From Phyllobacteriaceae bacterium (GTDB taxonomy: Bacteria; Pseudomonadota; Alphaproteobacteria; Rhizobiales; Devosiaceae), in contig JAAZLP010000353.1 in assembly GCA_012799265.1 (NCBI GenBank), positions 1 to 6,263 on the forward strand: a DNA stretch of 6,263 nucleotides, given 5' to 3'. Shown here in pieces: positions 1-6,019 of this stretch. The notes under the pieces are model-generated. The model saw nothing but the letters and a program-made list of their open reading frames with translations. It did no database searches and was not told the DNA's origin. How positions within the stretch are numbered: the first letter of the stretch is position 1; each line of letters starts with the position of its first letter. A program made the translations under genes and the position numbers.

Positions 1-1579
1 AGGCATCCGCGAGGCCGGTGGCATCGCCATCGAATTCCCGGTCCATCCGATCCAGGAAACCGGCAAACGTCCGACGGCCGGTCTCGACCGTAACCTCGCC
101 TATCTCGGGCTCGTCGAAGTGCTCTATGGCTATCCGCTAGACGGCGTCGTGCTGACCATCGGTTGCGACAAGACCACGCCGGCCATGCTGATGGGCGCGG
201 CAACGGTCAACATTCCGGCCATCGCCCTGTCCGTGGGACCGATGCTCAATGGCTGGCACAAGGGCGAGCGCACGGGTTCGGGCACGATCGTCTGGAAGGC
301 GCGCCAGATGATGGCGGCCGGCGAGATCGACTATCCGAAATTCATCGAGCTGGTCGCGTCGTCGGCGCCGTCGACTGGCTATTGCAACACCATGGGCACG
401 GCCTCGACCATGAATTCGCTGGCCGAGGCGCTGGGCATGCAGCTTCCCGGCTCCGCCGCCATCCCCGCGCCCCACAAGGATCGCGCCGCGATGGCCTGGC
501 GCACGGGCAAGCGGATCGTCGAGATGGCGCTGGAGGACATCAAGCCCTCCGACATCATGACCAAGGACAATTTCCTCAACGCCATCGTCGTCAACTCGGC
601 CATCGGCGGCTCGACCAATGCGCCGATCCATATCAATGCCATCGCCAAGCATATCGGCGTCGATCTCAATATAGACGAGTGGCAGGAGCATGGCCACAAG
701 GTGCCGCTCTTGGTGAACCTGCAGCCGGCTGGCGAATATCTGGGCGAAGACTATTACCATGCCGGTGGTGTGCCGGCGGTGGTCAACGAGTTGATGAAGC
801 AGGGGCTGATCCACGAGAACGCCCCAACGGTCAACGGCAAGACGATCGGCGAAAACTGCCGCAATACGGTGATCGAAGACGACAAGGTGATCCGTTACTT
901 TGACAATCCGCTGAAGGCTGAAGCCGGTTTCCTCGTGCTGCGCGGCAATCTCTTCGACAACGCGATCATGAAGACCAGCGTGATTAGCCAGGAATTCAGG
1001 GATCGTTATCTCAGCGATCCGGCGCATCCGGGCATGTTCGAGGGCAAGGCCGTGGTCTTTGATGGTCCCGAGGACTATCACCACCGCATCGACGATCCGT
1101 CGCTGGAGATCGATGAGCACACGCTGCTCTTCATGCGCGGCGCTGGGCCGATCGGCTATCCGGGTGCGGCGGAGGTCGTGAATATGCGGCCGCCCGATTA
1201 CCTCATCAAGAAGGGCATTTCCTCGCTCGCCTGCATCGGCGATGGCCGTCAGTCGGGCACTTCGGGTTCGCCCTCCATCCTCAACGCCTCGCCGGAAGCG
1301 GCAGCGGGCGGCAATCTCGCCATTCTCCGGACCGGCGACCGGGTGCGCATCGACCTCAACAAGGGCGAGGCCAATATTTTGATCTCGGACGAGGAAATCG
1401 CGACCCGCCGCGCGGCGCTGGAAGCGGAAGGGGGCTACCAGTTCCCCAAGCACCAGACCCCGTGGCAGGAAATCCAGCGCGGTCTGGTCGGCCAGCTCGG
1501 CGACGGTGCCATCCTCAAGCCGGCAGAAAAGTATCAGCGCATTGCCCAGACGGCAGGATTGCCGCGCGACAACCACTGA
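1..1579 (+). CDS. xylD: IlvD/Edd-family sugar-acid dehydratase, probably D-xylonate dehydratase (5' end outside window)
   Basis: The frame is open from base 2 to the TGA at 1577-1579, giving 525 visible residues; about 70 N-terminal residues lie off the left edge. The family uses a [2Fe-2S] cluster and Mg2+ to dehydrate a sugar acid to its 2-keto-3-deoxy acid in the cytoplasm. Two of the three expected cluster cysteines are visible, in GCDKTTP (codon 164-166) and GYCNTMGTAST (codon 383-385); the first lies upstream of the window. The GDGRQSGTS segment near 1241-1267 carries the proposed catalytic serine (codon 1253-1255). From memory, the whole chain, including the C-terminal LPRDNH, aligns closely with Caulobacter XylD (about 595 residues), better than with true IlvD, Edd or Rhizobium arabonate dehydratase. 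Substrate is therefore inferred: xylonate is most likely, while arabonate or another pentonate is possible. Family assignment is near certain. The GTG at 119 is internal, not a start. The neighbours in the window are unrelated to pentose use. Confidence 0.9.
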   Translation, partial: GIREAGGIAIEFPVHPIQETGKRPTAGLDRNLAYLGLVEVLYGYPLDGVVLTIGCDKTTPAMLMGAATVNIPAIALSVGPMLNGWHKGERTGSGTIVWKARQMMAAGEIDYPKFIELVASSAPSTGYCNTMGTASTMNSLAEALGMQLPGSAAIPAPHKDRAAMAWRTGKRIVEMALEDIKPSDIMTKDNFLNAIVVNSAIGGSTNAPIHINAIAKHIGVDLNIDEWQEHGHKVPLLVNLQPAGEYLGEDYYHAGGVPAVVNELMKQGLIHENAPTVNGKTIGENCRNTVIEDDKVIRYFDNPLKAEAGFLVLRGNLFDNAIMKTSVISQEFRDRYLSDPAHPGMFEGKAVVFDGPEDYHHRIDDPSLEIDEHTLLFMRGAGPIGYPGAAEVVNMRPPDYLIKKGISSLACIGDGRQSGTSGSPSILNASPEAAAGGNLAILRTGDRVRIDLNKGEANILISDEEIATRRAALEAEGGYQFPKHQTPWQEIQRGLVGQLGDGAILKPAEKYQRIAQTAGLPRDNH

Positions 1580-1585
1580 GATTGC

Positions 1586-1619
1586 AAAAGGCCCGCCCAT
1601 CTGGCGGGCCTTTTCTTTT
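1586..1619. terminator. Bidirectional rho-independent terminator
   Basis: A perfect 12-bp stem is formed by AAAAGGCCCGCC (1586-1597) and GGCGGGCCTTTT (1603-1614) around a 5-base loop. It is followed by TTTTCTTTT on the plus strand and by TTTT (complement of 1586-1589) on the minus strand. It begins 7 bases after the dehydratase stop and lies 7 bases beyond the stop of the convergent membrane-protein gene, so it should end transcription from both sides. Confidence 0.93.
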
Positions 1620-1626
1620 CTGGGGC

Positions 1627-2322
1627 TCAGTAAGCGATCGGTAAGAGCATGGCGACCATGCCCAGATCGATGATCCCGTGGAGGACCACCAGATAGGGCA
1701 GGAGCGACGGGCGACGTTTGACGACAAAACCGACCAGCATCGCAAAAGGCAGGAACATGACTGCCCGCCAAAGCATGAAGCGGACGTCGACGATGAGTGG
1801 CAGCGTCACATGCTGGATCGACAGGAAGATGGCCGGGATGACGAAGGGCAGCCAGGAAGAGCTGGTCTGCTTGGCGATACGCGGCATCACGTAACCAAAA
1901 TAGAGCGGGAGCTCCGCGAAAATGATGGTCAACGAGAAGGCGATGGCTACAACTGCAGCCCATACCGGCAGGGGCTTGAGGAACATTTCAAGCGCAACTT
2001 CCGGGTTGCCGAAGAGCAACGCCGCTGTGCCGATATTGGGGATGTAAGCCAAAGGCATGGCAAGGATCAGGACGGGCAAAAGCCAGAAAAGGTCTTTCTT
2101 CACATCAGCACGGCTGAAATTGAGGATCGACCAGTAGGAGAGCCCCTCCCGCCTGGTCAGCGTCACCAGCAGGAGAATGGTCGCAAGATTAGTGAGCAAT
2201 GCCGCGATAGGCCACCATGCGCTGGAATTCTCCCAGCCAACAACGACGGCGATGAGCAGCTGAAAGAGCAGAAAACCTGCCAGCCGAAATGGCAGGGCGA
2301 AACGAATATGTCGCGAGAGCAC
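1627..2322 (-). CDS. CPBP-like (Abi/CAAX protease-related) integral membrane protein with a degenerate first motif
   Basis: The 231-residue protein is very hydrophobic, with about seven likely membrane spans near residues 12-30, 37-56, 78-95, 119-140, 157-175, 186-202 and 207-229. The last spans hold features that recall the CPBP intramembrane protease fold. There is an AELPLYFGY segment (136-144) where EExxxR is expected, LSIQH with His171, and HGIID with His215 and Asp219. In active members (RCE1 type) the first Glu of EExxxR and the two His sites are catalytic. Here the first Glu is Ala136 and the Arg is Tyr141, so a protease activity is doubtful. The chosen start is GTG at 2322, with AGG about 8 bases upstream; the frame has a stop near 2380 and no ATG between, so a start further upstream is unlikely. 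It converges on the dehydratase gene and shares its terminator. The family call is tentative; a plain uncharacterised membrane protein is the alternative. Confidence 0.6.
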   Translation of the reverse strand: MLSRHIRFALPFRLAGFLLFQLLIAVVVGWENSSAWWPIAALLTNLATILLLVTLTRREGLSYWSILNFSRADVKKDLFWLLPVLILAMPLAYIPNIGTAALLFGNPEVALEMFLKPLPVWAAVVAIAFSLTIIFAELPLYFGYVMPRIAKQTSSSWLPFVIPAIFLSIQHVTLPLIVDVRFMLWRAVMFLPFAMLVGFVVKRRPSLLPYLVVLHGIIDLGMVAMLLPIAY

Positions 2323-2355
2323 CGGAAACCTGATCGCTACGATTTGGAACGTTGC

Positions 2356-2386
2356 ATTCCAGCCGTCAGACGGCGGCTCATGTCAA
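2356..2386 (-). promoter_or_regulatory. Possible promoter of the CPBP-like gene
   Basis: On the minus strand a consensus -35 hexamer, TTGACA preceded by C (2386-2381), is followed after 19 bases by TGGAAT (2361-2356), a weak -10. The spacing is longer than the ideal 17, so only the -35 is convincing. A transcript would start about 25-30 bases before the GTG at 2322. It suggests the membrane-protein gene can be expressed independently of the lexA unit upstream. Confidence 0.35.
2362..2374. repeat. Short perfect inverted repeat between the putative -35 and -10
   Basis: GCCGTC and GACGGC flank a single central base, making a 13-bp palindrome that sits in the spacer of the putative promoter. That is a common place for a repressor site. 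It could equally be chance in a GC-rich genome; no second copy was seen in the window, and no run of T follows it, so it does not look like a terminator for the lexA unit. Confidence 0.3.
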
Positions 2387-2443
2387 GAAAATTGTGTGTT
2401 CAGAATATCTTGCGCGGAACGTGGCCGCTGTCCGACTGCGGTT

Positions 2444-2722
2444 TCACCGGATCACGCAGTGGTCTTTTGTCTCGGCAAGTGCCACGCTGAAGGAGCCGAT
2501 GCCAGTTGCGCTGACCCAGTGCGGGCCTTCGGCCAAGAAACCGACCACGCCAGCTTCTTCGACAAGTTCACGCAGCGCACCTTCTTCGACGGACTCGCCG
2601 GGCTCGCGCGTTCCCTTGACCAATTGCCATCCTACCAGCGGGTGGCGAAACGAGAGTATCTCCCGTTTCGCTCCACTGCCGCGCAGGACGTAAGGGCAGA
2701 CCTTTTCGACCAGGTCTGACAC
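2444..2722 (-). CDS. Short Nudix-domain protein, possibly C-terminally truncated
   Basis: The 92-residue product has a full Nudix box at residues 37-59: G37, E43, R51-E52, E55-E56, G58 and V59 all fall on the GX5EX7REUXEEXGU pattern. Nudix enzymes hydrolyse nucleoside diphosphates linked to another group, with Mg2+ held by the REXXEE glutamates. The substrate here cannot be read from the sequence. The usual domain is about 130-150 residues, and here only 33 follow the box, so the last strands and helix appear to be missing. The stop is TGA at 2446-2444. The other minus-strand frames beyond it give short peptides I cannot match to a Nudix tail. The start is a GTG at 2722, only 4 bases after the lexA stop and without a clear ribosome site, which suggests translational coupling to lexA and SOS-dependent expression. 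It is either a small functional Nudix protein or a decaying gene. Confidence 0.72.
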   Translation of the reverse strand: MSDLVEKVCPYVLRGSGAKREILSFRHPLVGWQLVKGTREPGESVEEGALRELVEEAGVVGFLAEGPHWVSATGIGSFSVALAETKDHCVIR

Positions 2723-2726
2723 AGGA

Positions 2727-3443
2727 TCAGTATTTGCGGATCAGCCCGACGAGACGACCCTGAACCTTGACACGATCGGGCGGGAAGATGCGGGTTTCGT
2801 AGGCGGGATTGGCCGCTTCCAGCGCCACGGTATCGCCCTTGCGGCGAAGGCGCTTGAGGGTGGCTTCCTCGTCGTCGACGAGCGCAACGATGATCTCGCC
2901 GGTCGAGGCAGTTTCCTGCTTCTTGATGAGGACAGTGTCGCCATCGAAGATGCCAGCGTCGATCATGGAATCGCCGCGTACTTCAAGCGCATAGTGCTCG
3001 CCAGCACCCAGCATTTCGGGCGGGACGACGATGGTGTGGGTATGGTGTTCGATGGCCGAGATGGGCGTACCGGCAGCAATGCGGCCCATGACCGGGATGG
3101 AGACGGGGCGGACATAGTCCTCGGCACCAGCATTGCTGCGTGCCGGAGGGGCCGCGACCTTGCCGAGATTGCCTTCAATGACCGACGGCTCGAAGCGGGC
3201 CTTGCGACCGCCAAGCGAGGGGTTCATCGAATCGGGGAGTTTGACGACTTCAAGCGCGCGGGCCCGATTGGGCAGGCGGCGGATGAAGCCACGTTCTTCG
3301 AGCGCAGTGATGAGGCGATGGATGCCCGATTTTGACGCCAGATCGAGCGCGTCCTTCATCTCGTCAAAGGAAGGAGGAATGCCGCTTTCCTTCATCCTCT
3401 CGTGGATGAACATCAGCAACTCATATTGTTTGCGCGTCAGCAT
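2727..3443 (-). CDS. lexA: LexA, SOS-response transcriptional repressor
   Basis: LexA binds SOS boxes as a dimer and represses DNA-damage genes; RecA filaments trigger its self-cleavage. This 238-residue protein has the N-terminal winged helix-turn-helix domain (about residues 1-65, with SKSGIHRL at 37-44 in the recognition-helix region). A long linker to about 115 is typical of alphaproteobacteria, and the C-terminal S24 peptidase-like domain follows. The cleavage bond is Ala124-Gly125 in RIAAG; the catalytic pair is Ser159 in GDSM and Lys197 in ATLKRL. All are intact, so the protein should be fully SOS-competent. The ATG at 3443-3441 is preferred because it gives the family N-terminus MLTRKQYELL. 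A GTG 9 bases upstream (3452) is in frame but would add three non-conserved residues, and the GGGG just before the ATG can serve as its ribosome site. The gene has its own promoter with three SOS boxes, and is followed by the Nudix gene. Confidence 0.97.
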   Translation of the reverse strand: MLTRKQYELLMFIHERMKESGIPPSFDEMKDALDLASKSGIHRLITALEERGFIRRLPNRARALEVVKLPDSMNPSLGGRKARFEPSVIEGNLGKVAAPPARSNAGAEDYVRPVSIPVMGRIAAGTPISAIEHHTHTIVVPPEMLGAGEHYALEVRGDSMIDAGIFDGDTVLIKKQETASTGEIIVALVDDEEATLKRLRRKGDTVALEAANPAYETRIFPPDRVKVQGRLVGLIRKY

Positions 3444-3465
3444 TAGCCCCACAACCCCAGAATCG

Positions 3466-3480
3466 GAACATAGACAGAAC
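3466..3480 (-). promoter_or_regulatory. SOS box A (LexA operator) of lexA
   Basis: The plus strand reads GAAC-ATAGACA-GAAC, which on the minus (coding) strand is GTTC-N7-GTTC, the alphaproteobacterial LexA site. It lies just downstream of the -10, over the expected transcription start, where bound LexA would block transcription. This supports autoregulation of lexA. Confidence 0.85.
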
Positions 3481-3481
3481 G

Positions 3482-3510
3482 ACTATAAGCGTTCCAGTTA
3501 TGTTCCGCAA
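3482..3510 (-). promoter_or_regulatory. lexA promoter
   Basis: On the minus strand, TTGCGG (3510-3505) and TATAGT (3487-3482) are separated by exactly 17 bases. The -10 matches the consensus at five of six positions; the -35 keeps TTG only. Transcription would start near 3475, about 30 bases before the lexA ATG. SOS boxes lie on the -35, in the spacer and over the start, so the promoter should be closed when LexA is bound. There is no visible terminator between moeA and this promoter, so some read-through from the upstream operon into lexA is possible. Confidence 0.7.
3491..3505 (+). promoter_or_regulatory. SOS box B (LexA operator) of lexA
   Basis: GTTC-CAGTTAT-GTTC is a perfect GTTC-N7-GTTC site, orientated opposite to box A. 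It fills the spacer between -35 and -10. Together with box A it forms an interrupted palindrome centred on the -10 element (3482-3489). Confidence 0.82.
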
Positions 3511-3516
3511 TAGTTC
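3502..3516 (+). promoter_or_regulatory. SOS box C, sharing a half-site with box B
   Basis: GTTC-CGCAATA-GTTC again fits GTTC-N7-GTTC. Its first half-site (3502-3505) is the second half-site of box B, so three half-sites run in tandem at an 11-base step. It covers the -35. It could be a real alternative or cooperative site, or a chance extension; B and C cannot be filled at the same time by two independent dimers. Confidence 0.6.
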
Positions 3517-3531
3517 GCGAAAGTCGGACGA

Positions 3532-4734
3532 TCAGAACGCGTCGATGGGGAGCGCTTCGACCAGCGCCCCAACGGGCTGGCCCGGGTCGTGTTCGGGCTG
3601 GACGATGAGCATGTCAGCCTGCGCCAGCGACGAGGTATGGCCGCTGTCGGTCTGGGAGATCGGCAGGATGGCGGGGCCGTTGGCCGTGTGGACCAGCGAG
3701 CCGCGCATGAAGTGGCGGCGGGCGGTGTTCGGGGGCGTCGGCGCGAGCAGGGGCAGGGTCCAGAGTTTTGGCGCGGGATAACCGAGCCGGGCGCGGATCG
3801 CGGGCTTGATGAAGGCGATGGCGGTGACCATGGCCGAGACCGGATTGCCGGGAAGGCCGAAGACCAGTGTCTTGTCGCGCGTGCCGAACATCAGCGGTTT
3901 GCCCGGCCGCATGTTGATGCGCCAGAAGTCGAGCGTTACGCCGAGATCCTTGAGGGCGTCCTGGACAAGGTCATGCTCGCCGACAGAGGCGCCGCCTGTG
4001 GTGATGAGGATGTCGGGGTCGCCAGCAAAGACCTCTTCCAGGCGGGCGCGAAGAAGCGGTGCGTCGTCGGTGGCGATGCCATGGTCGGCGATGGTCTCGG
4101 CATGGGGCGCGAGCATGGCGCTGAGGCCGAAGGAATTGGAGGCAACGATTTGATCGGGGCCCAGAGGCGTGCCGGGGGGAACGAGCTCATCACCGGTGGC
4201 CAGCAGGGCGATTTTGGGACGACGGGCGACGGTGAGAGAGCCCGCATTGGCGGCGGCCGCGACGGCGATCTGCATCGGTGTGAGGCGCGTGCCCGGCGCG
4301 AGCAGCGTCTGGCCGGTGGCAAAGTCATTGCCCTTAGGGCGAACGCTGTGGCCGAGACGGGCAGGGGCCGTGAAGCGGACACGACCGCCTTCGCGGACGG
4401 CTTCTTCCTGCATGATGACGGTGTCGGCACCCGCGGGGACCGGGGCGCCGGTGAAAATGCGGATGGCCTGATCGGGGCCGACGGTGCCGTCAAAACCGGC
4501 GCCGGCCTGTGACATGCCGATGACATCGAGCCATTTGCCTTCGGCGACGTCAGCGGCGCGCATGGCGTAGCCATCCATGGCACTGGCGTTGAAGGGGGGC
4601 TGATCGTGCTGGGCGACGAGGGGCGCGGCGAGGACGCGGCCGACGGCGTCGTGTAACGGAACGGTTTCCGGTGTGACCGCGGGAACGCGGGCGAGAATGG
4701 CGGCCAGAGCGTCGTCGACGGGGAGGAGGCTCAT
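3532..4734 (-). CDS. moeA: MoeA, molybdopterin molybdotransferase
   Basis: MoeA inserts molybdenum into adenylylated molybdopterin, releasing AMP, the last general step of molybdenum cofactor synthesis in the cytoplasm. At 400 residues it has the normal family length. Domains in order: MoeA N-terminal region with PPFNASAMDGYA (47-57), FTGAPVP (94-100) in the second part, the MogA-like MoCF fold from about 173 with TGDEL (180-184), TGGASVGEHD (246-255) and GLPGNPVSA (293-301), and the small C-terminal beta domain from about 325. The residues matching the E. coli active site are present: Asp54, Thr95, Glu183 and Asp255. The start ATG at 4734-4732 overlaps the moaC stop as ATGA, with no clear ribosome site, so translation is probably coupled to moaC. 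The stop (3534-3532) is 88 bases before the lexA start. The gene is sometimes called glp in rhizobia. Confidence 0.96.
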   Translation of the reverse strand: MSLLPVDDALAAILARVPAVTPETVPLHDAVGRVLAAPLVAQHDQPPFNASAMDGYAMRAADVAEGKWLDVIGMSQAGAGFDGTVGPDQAIRIFTGAPVPAGADTVIMQEEAVREGGRVRFTAPARLGHSVRPKGNDFATGQTLLAPGTRLTPMQIAVAAAANAGSLTVARRPKIALLATGDELVPPGTPLGPDQIVASNSFGLSAMLAPHAETIADHGIATDDAPLLRARLEEVFAGDPDILITTGGASVGEHDLVQDALKDLGVTLDFWRINMRPGKPLMFGTRDKTLVFGLPGNPVSAMVTAIAFIKPAIRARLGYPAPKLWTLPLLAPTPPNTARRHFMRGSLVHTANGPAILPISQTDSGHTSSLAQADMLIVQPEHDPGQPVGALVEALPIDAF

Positions 4735-5207
4735 GGCGCGCGGGTGAAATCGCCGGACTTGCCGCCGGATTTCTCGACGAGACAGAGGTCGGAAATGACC
4801 ATTGCGCGGTCGATGGCCTTGGCCATGTCGTAGAGCGTTAGTGCGGTGTTGGAGGCGGCGACCAGCGCTTCCATCTCGACGCCGGTCTGGCCGGTGGTTT
4901 CGGCGGTGGCGAGGATGAGGATCGCGGTCTCGCCATCGGCCTCGATCTCAACGCTGACCTTGGTCAGCGGGATCGGATGGCAGAGCGGGATCAGCTCAGA
5001 CGTTTTCTTGGCCGCCATGATGCCGGCGATACGGGCGACGGCGAGCGCGTCGCCCTTTTTGAGACCGCCGCCCATGATGGTGGCGATGGTTTCGGGCTGG
5101 CCGCTGATCCGCGCCTGAGCTACCGCGCAACGACGGGTAACCGGCTTGTCACCGATGTCGACGATGTGGGCCTCGCCCCGCTCATTGAGGTGGGTGAGGC
5201 CAGCCAT
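4731..5207 (-). CDS. moaC: MoaC, cyclic pyranopterin monophosphate synthase
   Basis: MoaC turns the product of MoaA, 3',8-cyclo-7,8-dihydro-GTP, into cyclic pyranopterin monophosphate, the first stable intermediate of the molybdenum cofactor. The 158 residues match the E. coli enzyme in length. The conserved blocks are all present: the KKGD region with Lys51, SELIPLCHPIPL with His77, TGVEMEAL with Glu111 and Glu113, and YDMAKAIDRAM with Asp127 and Lys130, followed by the signature KSGGKSGDF near the C-terminus. The enzyme is a hexamer in known cases. The ATG at 5207-5205 overlaps the trpC stop by one base (TAATG), and the stop overlaps the moeA start by four, so it sits in the middle of a coupled trp-moa operon. 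moaA, moaB, moaD and moaE are not in this window. Confidence 0.97.
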   Translation of the reverse strand: MAGLTHLNERGEAHIVDIGDKPVTRRCAVAQARISGQPETIATIMGGGLKKGDALAVARIAGIMAAKKTSELIPLCHPIPLTKVSVEIEADGETAILILATAETTGQTGVEMEALVAASNTALTLYDMAKAIDRAMVISDLCLVEKSGGKSGDFTRAP

Positions 5208-6019
5208 TACGCTACCGGCTCAGCAGCGCCGGTGAGCAGAGTGCGTGTCGCGACAACCACGTCGTCCTGACGCATCAGGCTTTCGCCGACGAGGAAGGTG
5301 CTCACGCCACAGCGCTCGTCGAGCATCTTGATGTGGTCATGTGTGAAGATGCCGCTCTCGCTGACGAGAAGCACGTCATCAGGCACGCCAGCAGCCAACT
5401 CAACCGTGGTTTCGAGCGAGGTCTCGAAGGTGCGGAGGTTGCGGTTGTTGATGCCGATGAACTTGCTGTCGAGCGCCAGGGCGCGGTCGAGCTCTTCGCG
5501 GTCATGGACTTCTACCAGAGCGTCCATGCCCCATTCCTGGGCGGCGTCGAGCAGGTAGCGGGCAGCGTCATCATCAACGGAGGCAAGGATGATGAGAATG
5601 CAGTCGGCACCCCAGGCGCGCGCTTCGGCAACCTGGTAGGTCTCGAAAAGGAAGTCCTTGCGCAGGGCGGGCAGGTTCGTCGCCGCGCGGGCTTCCTTGA
5701 GATATTCCGGCGCGCCCTGAAAGCTTGGGCGGTCGGTGAGGACCGAGAGACAGGCAGCGCCAGCGGTTTCGTAGGCGCGGGCGATTTCGGTGGGGTTGAA
5801 GTCGGGGCGGATCAGGCCCTTGGAGGGACTGGCCTTCTTCACTTCGGCAATGAGGGCATAGTCGCCATTGGCGCGCTTTGCCTTCAAGGCGTTGACGAAA
5901 CCGCGCGGTGCCGGCTGGTCATGGGCTTCTGCCACGACTTCGGCCCAGGGGCGCATGCTCTTGGCGGCGGCGATTTCCTCGCGTTTATAGGCTTCGATCT
6001 TGGTGAGAATATCGCTCAT
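5207..6019 (-). CDS. trpC: TrpC, indole-3-glycerol-phosphate synthase
   Basis: TrpC closes the ring of 1-(2-carboxyphenylamino)-1-deoxyribulose 5-phosphate with loss of CO2 and water to give indole-3-glycerol phosphate, the fourth step of tryptophan synthesis. It is a single (beta/alpha)8 barrel of 270 residues, the length of the stand-alone enzyme, with no fused TrpF as in E. coli. The active-site blocks are in order: IAEVKKASPSKG with Glu59 and Lys61, ALRKDFLFETYQV with Lys121, LVEVHDREEL with Glu170, GINNRNLRTF (189-198), LVSESGI with Glu221, and the phosphate-binding FLVGESLMR (242-250). The ATG at 6019-6017 overlaps the trpD stop as ATGA; a GGACGAG purine stretch just upstream could act as ribosome site. 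It is followed without a gap by moaC. Confidence 0.98.
   Translation of the reverse strand: MSDILTKIEAYKREEIAAAKSMRPWAEVVAEAHDQPAPRGFVNALKAKRANGDYALIAEVKKASPSKGLIRPDFNPTEIARAYETAGAACLSVLTDRPSFQGAPEYLKEARAATNLPALRKDFLFETYQVAEARAWGADCILIILASVDDDAARYLLDAAQEWGMDALVEVHDREELDRALALDSKFIGINNRNLRTFETSLETTVELAAGVPDDVLLVSESGIFTHDHIKMLDERCGVSTFLVGESLMRQDDVVVATRTLLTGAAEPVA

Noticed and set aside
137..1963. A 608-codon open frame on the minus strand opposite the dehydratase and the end of the membrane-protein gene
   Set aside because: Its product is rich in Arg, His, Asp and Ala, has no recognisable domain, and is explained by GC-rich codon bias of the plus-strand gene. It also runs through the terminator and overlaps two well-supported genes.
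2398..2420. GTTC at 2398-2401 and GAAC at 2417-2420 as a further LexA site
   Set aside because: The half-sites are inverted and 15 bases apart, not direct repeats with a 7-base spacer, so they do not fit the alphaproteobacterial SOS box.
1678..2490. A 270-codon plus-strand open frame across the membrane-protein gene
   Set aside because: The product is highly charged and of low complexity, with no domain; it is the antisense shadow of a hydrophobic protein and runs across the gap and into the Nudix gene.
3444..3452. In-frame GTG at 3452 as the lexA start
   Set aside because: It would add three residues before the conserved MLTRKQYELL start of alphaproteobacterial LexA; the ATG at 3443 fits the family.
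3589..4512. A 307-codon plus-strand open frame opposite moeA
   Set aside because: Its composition is Gly/Asp/Arg-rich with no motif, while the minus-strand frame carries every MoeA signature; it is a shadow.
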